DNA of 64,000 bases, taken from assembly GCA_025602915.1 (NCBI GenBank), contig JAHLJZ010000050.1, positions 62,001-126,000 of the forward strand. Direction: 5' to 3'. This document shows, piece by piece, positions 56,962 to 64,000 of the stretch; position 1 is the stretch's first letter; each line of letters opens with the position of its first letter. Below the pieces are notes generated by a model, which did not search any database, was not told where the DNA came from, and worked only from the letters and a program-made list of their open reading frames with translations. This DNA is from Paraphysoderma sedebokerense. Its lineage: Eukaryota; Blastocladiomycota; Physodermatomycetes; Physodermatales; Physodermataceae. The translations under genes were made by a program, and so were the position numbers.

Positions 56962-58231
56962 ATGTCGTTCAAAATTGTATCCATATGTCAGCTGCTATTG
57001 CTCCTGGTGCTCCAGACATCTCTCTCGGAAGGACATACCTTCCTGCATTCGATCACTGCAGGCGGTAAAGAGCAGACAGAGTGTATTCGATACTATCCTG
57101 CACCAGATAAGAAGAATTTCCCAGTCAAAAATATCGAGGGTAGCGAAATGATGTGCAATGCTGGCACCTCCCCTGCCAAACAAAACTGTCCTATTTCTGG
57201 TATGTATCTTGTCTATATCACACACGCGATAAGGAAGTTGTACTGGTCTGACGCAACAACAATTATTGTTCAATAGCCGGTGAAACCGTAACCCTACAGT
57301 ACTATCATGTAACCCCTTCACCAGGAGATATGATCCTTGATAGATCGCACAAAGGACCCTTTGCGATATACCTAGCTCAAAGCGATGCTAATGGCAATCC
57401 CGGTGGATGGTTCAAGATATTTGAGAAAGGATATGATTCCGCCAGCGGAAAGTGGGCTTCCGGTAAGATCAGCGATGGCCGTTGCCGTCAGTGTAGTAGC
57501 CTGTACTTACATGTTCTTGTTCACAGACGAACTGATTGATTCGCGCGGAAAATTGTCTGTTCCCATTCCTAAAGGATTACAGAATGGCCGCTACCTTTTG
57601 AGAGCGGAGTTTATCGCATTGCACGAAGCTAATGGAAAGTACAGTAAGTTAGCGTTTTAGACAAAATCTTCCCCTCCATGTTTCAGTGTATAACGGAATC
57701 TCTCATTATCAACAAAAAGACGAAGATCCTGGTAGAGGCGCGCAGTTATACAGTAAGAATCTTTTCGATATTCAAGTTCTGCATCAAAGATCGATTGCTA
57801 ACAATTAATACTTATTCTCACACAAAGTTACCTGCACTGACATTGTTGTGTCTGGTGGTTCTGGAACCATTAAACCTTCAACTGTGACGATCCCGTCTGC
57901 GCAATGGGCAACATTTGATTCTCCCGGTATTCATTTCAATCTTTACGACGGAACTCCGCATTCTTCGTACAAAATCCCGGGGCCACCTGTAGTGACCTCC
58001 CAATCCACTACGGACAACTCGAGTGACGCTAACCAAACGAGTTCACCTCCTTCTCAAAACTCCGAACCGCCTGCAAGTCAACCACAGCAAAACCAGCAAC
58101 CAGAGCAACAACAAAGCGAGTCATCACGACAACCTGCTGCCCAACCACAGGCATCTGAACCCAAGTCGAATCCTTCCCCATGGAAAGGTGGCCGTCGTCG
58201 AAGACGAAAGGGATGGCAAAGAAACTATTGA
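56962..58231 (+). CDS. AA9 lytic polysaccharide monooxygenase
   Basis: Secreted copper enzyme that cleaves cellulose or hemicellulose with oxygen or peroxide. The signal peptide ends SLSEG and mature His25 (HTFLHSI) is the first copper ligand. The second His lies in RSHKGPFAIYL. The second-sphere His (RAEFIALHEA) and the axial Tyr (GAQLYITCTDI) are present. Other AA9 blocks are NAGTSPAKQNCPI, GGWFKIFEKGYDSASGKW, RGKLSVPIP and TIPSAQW...DSPGIHFNLYDG, which is the typical AA9 ending. Five exons with four phase-consistent introns (first at about 57199-57275). After the catalytic domain there is no CBM1 but an Asn/Gln/Ser-rich linker of about 70 residues and a strongly basic end (WKGGRRRRRKGWQRNY). 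AA9 is rare outside Dikarya but occurs in some chytrids. Confidence 0.93.
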
Positions 58232-58697
58232 TTTCATATCATGTAGAAAACATGTACAAGCACAAGTAAATATTTGGTAAATGAAACCCCACGTAAAAAG
58301 ATACAGTGTATTTTGGTAAATAAAGTTGCAATACTGTATTTTACACATATATGTGGAATCTTTTATCAGAACGAACTGTTTTGCAAGAGTTCCATCGACT
58401 TCCCTCATCATTGTCTCTTAATATCGGTCCATCGGATGCATTAACACAAGTCCGTCAATATGGCAAATGTCCACAGAATTTCAACTACATGGGAGCAATC
58501 CACCGGAAGCACCGAGTCTTCCAATCACTGACGCGTTTCATGGCAAACGATTTGTCCTTGCTATTGTTATCTGAACGCTACCATTGCAACACCAGGACGG
58601 AGCCTTATGCTACAAATACCACCAAATTCCTCATTCATTCTATATCTAAAACCCACAATAATATCTACACATCATCACAATTCTCTCAAAAGTCACA
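58232..58697. other. Gap before APS kinase
   Basis: About 470 bases. AATAAA at 58319-58324 fits the AA9 gene's poly(A) site. A frame from 58351 runs into the APS kinase start region but is out of frame with it and shows no homology; it is probably 5' leader. Confidence 0.45.
58319..58324 (+). terminator. Polyadenylation signal of the AA9 gene
   Basis: AATAAA 88 bases after the stop codon at 58231. Confidence 0.45.
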
Positions 58698-59549
58698 ATG
58701 TTATCAGAACGACCACCCACCCCAACTACACCCACCTCAAACGACTCCACCACGGTTCAAAAAGCAACCAACATCACCTTCCACCACTCCCACATCACCA
58801 GACCCATTCGTCAAAAACTTCTCAACCAAAATGGTCTTACAATCTGGTTTACTGGTCTTTCCGCCTCCGGTAAATCAACACTCAGTGTAGCCCTCGAAGC
58901 CGCATTACTAGAACACGGACTCAACGCATACCGATTGGATGGCGATAATGTGAGGTTTGGGTTGAACAAGAATCTAGGGTTTAGTGCCGACGACAGAAAA
59001 GAAAATGTTCGAAGGGTAGGTGAAGTGGCAAAATTGTTTGCTGATGCTACGGTCATTGCTATTGCTAGTTTTATTAGTCCTTATCAGAAGGACAGGGAGG
59101 AAGCTAGAAATGTGCATCAAGCTGATGGTATTCCGTTCATTGAGGTACGTTCATCGGTTTAATGGTGACGTTTATAACCTGTGTATGACGTCGTGGCTCA
59201 ACTATGATTTGATTTGGATTATCGGATTGGTTTTTGCTATAGGTTTACACCGATGCGCCGCTGGAAGTCGTGGAGCAACGGGATCCAAAAGGTCTGTATA
59301 AAAAGGCCAGAGCCGGAGTGATAAAAAGTAAGAATCAAATCTCTCATTTGAAACAAAACAAATCTCAATACACCCCATGCTTCATTGCTTACATTCAATT
59401 CTATGATAGATTTCACCGGTATATCCGATCCTTACGAGGCCCCATCTAATCCCGAAATTCACATTCGCACAGACCAGTTGTCGGTGGATGAAGGAGTTCA
59501 AGTTATTCTGAACTATTTGGTAGAACAAAAACTTATCAATTTGGATTGA
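58698..59549 (+). CDS. MET14: Adenylyl-sulfate (APS) kinase
   Basis: Phosphorylates APS to PAPS with ATP, the second activation step of sulfate assimilation and the source of sulfate for sulfotransferases. P-loop: [16 protein letters not shown]. The Asp-Gly-Asp-Asn-Val-Arg block ([18 protein letters not shown]) and the family's [16 protein letters not shown] follow. Then [42 protein letters not shown], and after an intron [19 protein letters not shown]. The end is LINLD with TGA at 59547-59549. The N-terminal 35 residues are Thr/Pro-rich and longer than in yeast Met14. Two introns, at about 59144-59242 and 59329-59410. A SulP transporter that could supply the sulfate lies 23 kb upstream. No ATP sulfurylase is seen here. 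Confidence 0.96.
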
Positions 59550-59866
59550 ATATATTCATTCTGTACTATATCGTAGATTGTGCTGTAACCGTATTATAAT
59601 ATCTCCCGTTTGTATGATTATTGTTTCGATAGTTTCACCAGTTCCCTTGCATAATCCCGTTGCTGGAAAGCCAAGATCCCGCCACCCGGCAACATTCATT
59701 TTGTCCATTAACAGAGAAAACCCACTGAGAATTTATTTGATTTTATGAATTTGATGAATGTGGTAGGTATATCAGACAAATTTTGTAAAGTTGATGACAA
59801 ATCGGTGAAACTGTATCTCCCGTAACCATTTTATGACTAAACTATATTTAAAATAAATGAGTACGA
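59550..59866. other. Convergent 3' gap between APS kinase and ATP2
   Basis: About 320 bases between two facing 3' ends. A TTTATT at 59732 is an AATAAA on the - strand, suitable for ATP2. No other feature. Confidence 0.4.
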
Positions 59867-62197
<2,331 letters not shown>

Positions 62198-62515
62198 TTT
62201 TGAAATGTAGTAGCAGAGGGAAAAACGACTTCGTTCTTGTTTGTTTTTTGGGAGGGATGAACTGAAAAAGCTTGAAGTCACCAAGAGCAACAGTCACGTG
62301 CATAATTAAGGATATGAGATGCGTACTGTGGACTTTGCTATTACGATGGATAATTATAATGAATTTTATTCATATCTAAATATCAACAATAAATAATCAT
62401 GAGCAAAATCTCACTAGCGGAAATATTTGTTGACTCTGCGGTCACCAACAATGATATACATGGAATTACAATTCAACAACTTCCACATTAATAAGCGCGT
62501 TCAAACGATCTACAT
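62198..62515. other. Gap between ATP2 start and the heme lyase 3' end
   Basis: About 320 bases on the same-strand side: ATP2 promoter and heme lyase 3' flank. The region 62300-62460 is AT-rich. No other feature seen. Confidence 0.4.
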
Positions 62516-63489
62516 CTAATCCCATATGTTTTTGAATAGGCCTGCCATCCTGAGCTTTACTCCTTCCCAAGTATCCAACTTCGGCCTAACATCCAGATAA
62601 ACACTTACTAGACTATTCGGTTGAGCTTTGCCACTGTAAAAGTCAATAATATATGTTATTTCTTTTCCACATCTATCCACAGTCCAGTCATGCCGATCAA
62701 AAGGAGCGGTATACCTGTCGTTCAAGGATTGATAAGTGCCAAGTTAGTATGAAGGATTCAGCAAAAGGCAGCCCAATGCGGACCACCAAGCAACTATTAC
62801 AATTAATGAGAATATACCCGAACAAGGTTCTTATTCTAGCTTTGGGTGTCATGTCGGTGGGCTTTCCTTGAAATTTCGTGAGCATCGGCTTCTCGCATTT
62901 CGCATCTTCATCAGAGAGCGACTTCGCCATCTTTTCCCACTCCAAAATTTTCATCCAGCACATTTCGTTGACGGCGTTATGAATTGGAACGACAACTGAT
63001 ATAAATGCACATTAGAGATAAAATTGTAATAAGAAGATCATGTCAGTTTATTGCTCACCTTTCATGTCTTCTTCCTTCGCATCCCAGTTTTTTCTCTTCA
63101 TAGCATTGAAGAACATTTGTTGGCTAGGATACACCCACACTTCTCCATCTTTGGATACATTCCCGCCCCGCGGAATAGACGAGTGTTCTCTTTCGGTATC
63201 CAGAACAGCCCTCTGTTCAGGATGCGGTACCTGCGGCACATCGGGCATCATATTGGAAGAATTTAAAGAATCAGACGAGCATCCAGCATTCGTATCGTTT
63301 GTTGGTTGATTTGGGTTTAGTATTGGATTCGAATCAAGTTTGGAGTGATCGACTGGACATTTCGATGGAGCGTCGTCGGACCGAGAGGGATGGGATTGAT
63401 CGGTTTGCGATTGAGGGTTTAAAAGAGGATTGGATTTGAGTTTAGTGTGATCAACTGGACACTTTGAAGAGGATTCGTTAGAACTCATC
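62516..63489 (-). CDS. CYC3: Cytochrome c heme lyase (holocytochrome c synthase)
   Basis: Intermembrane-space enzyme that attaches heme to the CxxCH of apocytochrome c. The N-terminus holds two Cys-Pro heme-regulatory motifs, each in SKCPVDHxKLxSNPxLNP (residues 8-25 and 42-59), then Ser/Asp-rich spacers. The conserved catalytic part begins VPHPEQRAVLDTEREHSSIP, SKDGEVWVYPSQQMFFNAMK and RKNWDAKEEDM. Next come VVVPIHNAVNEMCWMKILEW, with the essential heme-binding His of the HNxVNE block, PMLTKFQGKPTDMTPKARI and LPFDRHDWTVDR, and it ends with YLDVRPKLDTWEGVKLRM. Four exons. ATG at 63489 is the only start codon in the frame upstream of the CP motifs. Divergence from the next gene (63889) leaves a 400-base shared upstream region. 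Confidence 0.96.
63313..63468 (-). repeat. Internal duplication of the CP heme-regulatory motif
   Basis: Two 54-nt segments (63415-63468 and 63313-63366) encode 18-residue repeats of the form SKCPVDHxKLxSNPxLNP at a 102-nt interval. Nucleotide identity is high but with several synonymous differences. Confidence 0.85.
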
Positions 63490-63888
63490 TCTCTTGATAT
63501 AGCGACTCGATAATTCAAGCTTGACACTGGCACGAAATCCAGTCGGAAATTTTCTTAGTTGTGTGATCACGTGTTCATCTCTCGATGTAAGAATGCCTGA
63601 ATTGTGTAACACACGATATTTTGGCTTTTGCCGACATATGCTATTACTTGCGTACTATATAACTACTTCACAGGTTCACATGTGCGAGAATGTTTATGAA
63701 AGATGCCACAAAATAATACGTACTCTCCGCCGAAAAATTTCGTCATAGCACCCCTTAATCTCCAATGTCATGCGGGGTAGAGTATATGTAACAAAGGAAT
63801 TCGACGACGGGGTAGTCTAGAATTCAAAACCTGCCCTCTAAATGATGCTGATTTACCACACACAAATCTAAGCCATAACGAACTCAAC
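63490..63888. promoter_or_regulatory. Divergent upstream region, heme lyase and last gene
   Basis: 400 bases between two opposite starts; no TATA box or repeat is clear. A + strand open frame at 63521-63748 has no homology. Confidence 0.4.
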
Positions 63889-64000
63889 ATGCCTGGAAAG
63901 ACCAAAGGTTTAGCACTGAAGATTACCGCTAATCCAACATCCGAGCCCCTGGATTCCCTCCCAACCCCACTTACTTCTGCAATAAGCAGACTGTCATCTT
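63889..64000 (+). CDS. 5' end of an unidentified gene, cut by the window end
   Basis: An open frame starts at ATG 63889 (MPGKTKGLALKITANPTSEP, then LDSLPTPLTSAISRLSS) in a good context after ACTCAAC and runs open to the window edge. The short, basic, Ser/Thr/Pro-rich opening with KGLALKI is similar in style to the N-termini of fungal MAP kinase kinases, but 37 residues are too few to identify it. Confidence 0.5.
   Translation, partial: MPGKTKGLALKITANPTSEPLDSLPTPLTSAISRLSS

Noticed and set aside
58351-58890. 179-residue frame overlapping APS kinase
   Set aside because: It is a shadow in another frame; the APS kinase frame is defined by the P-loop and family blocks.

Overview
The window is a gene-dense piece of a nuclear genome from an early-diverging fungus. 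Almost every gene is cut by short GT-AG introns of about 50-100 nt, base composition is moderately AT-rich, and intergenic gaps are 0.2-1 kb. The gene set is fungal in part (MKT1, an AA9 lytic polysaccharide monooxygenase, LtrA, a GPI-anchored secreted protein). It also includes genes that Dikarya usually lack or have changed: UHRF1 with UBL-PHD-SRA-RING, an LPA1-like P-loop protein, TMEM19, and a front-end fatty-acid desaturase. A zoosporic (chytrid or blastoclad) or mucoromycote fungus fits best; the sequence alone does not decide between them. I saw no transposon, LTR element, CRISPR array, rRNA or convincing tRNA.

Layout. 1-4.3 kb: 3' end of a desaturase, SAM50 (-), and a small basic protein. 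4.8-15 kb: MKT1, the Msp1/ATAD1 AAA ATPase, and an EDEM/Mnl1-type GH47 protein with a long charged tail (all +). 15.5-24.7 kb: LPA1-like kinase-fold protein, coiled-coil protein, TMEM19, SKP1, and an unknown membrane protein (all +). 25-28 kb: a tandem pair of secreted proteins whose mature forms start with histidine, as in copper-dependent LPMO-fold proteins. 28.3-32.5 kb: F-box/LRR protein (-), divergent from UHRF1 (+). 33-38.7 kb: SulP sulfate transporter and a peroxisomal D-amino-acid oxidase. 38.9-47.4 kb: SLC66A2-like PQ-loop protein (-) and CPSF73 (-), the latter divergent from TSR1 (+) across only 178 bp. 47.7-54.8 kb: a PH-CLU-TPR protein and an LtrA-family membrane protein (both -). 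55.3-58.2 kb: a secreted Kre9/Knh1-like protein (-), divergent from the AA9 LPMO (+). 58.7-63.5 kb: APS kinase (+), ATP synthase beta (-) and cytochrome c heme lyase (-). The last 112 bases begin a new + strand gene.

How the genes relate. Most are housekeeping. Mitochondrial functions recur: SAM50 (outer-membrane beta-barrel assembly), Msp1 (extraction of mislocalised tail-anchored proteins), a CLU-family protein, ATP2 and heme lyase. Secretory and wall functions recur too (EDEM, the histidine-first pair, the Knh1-like protein, AA9). SKP1 and an F-box protein both belong to SCF ligases, and SulP and APS kinase both belong to sulfate assimilation. None of this looks like an operon or a specialised cluster.

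The observations most worth following are: the UHRF1 orthologue with an intact 5-methylcytosine pocket and NKR finger; micro-exons of 15, 21 and 48 nt; an altered Walker A motif in the LPA1-like protein; a PH domain fused to a CLU protein; and N-glycosylation repeats in one histidine-first protein. I found no clearly new multi-gene system. Gene ends that depend on inferred introns are marked as such.
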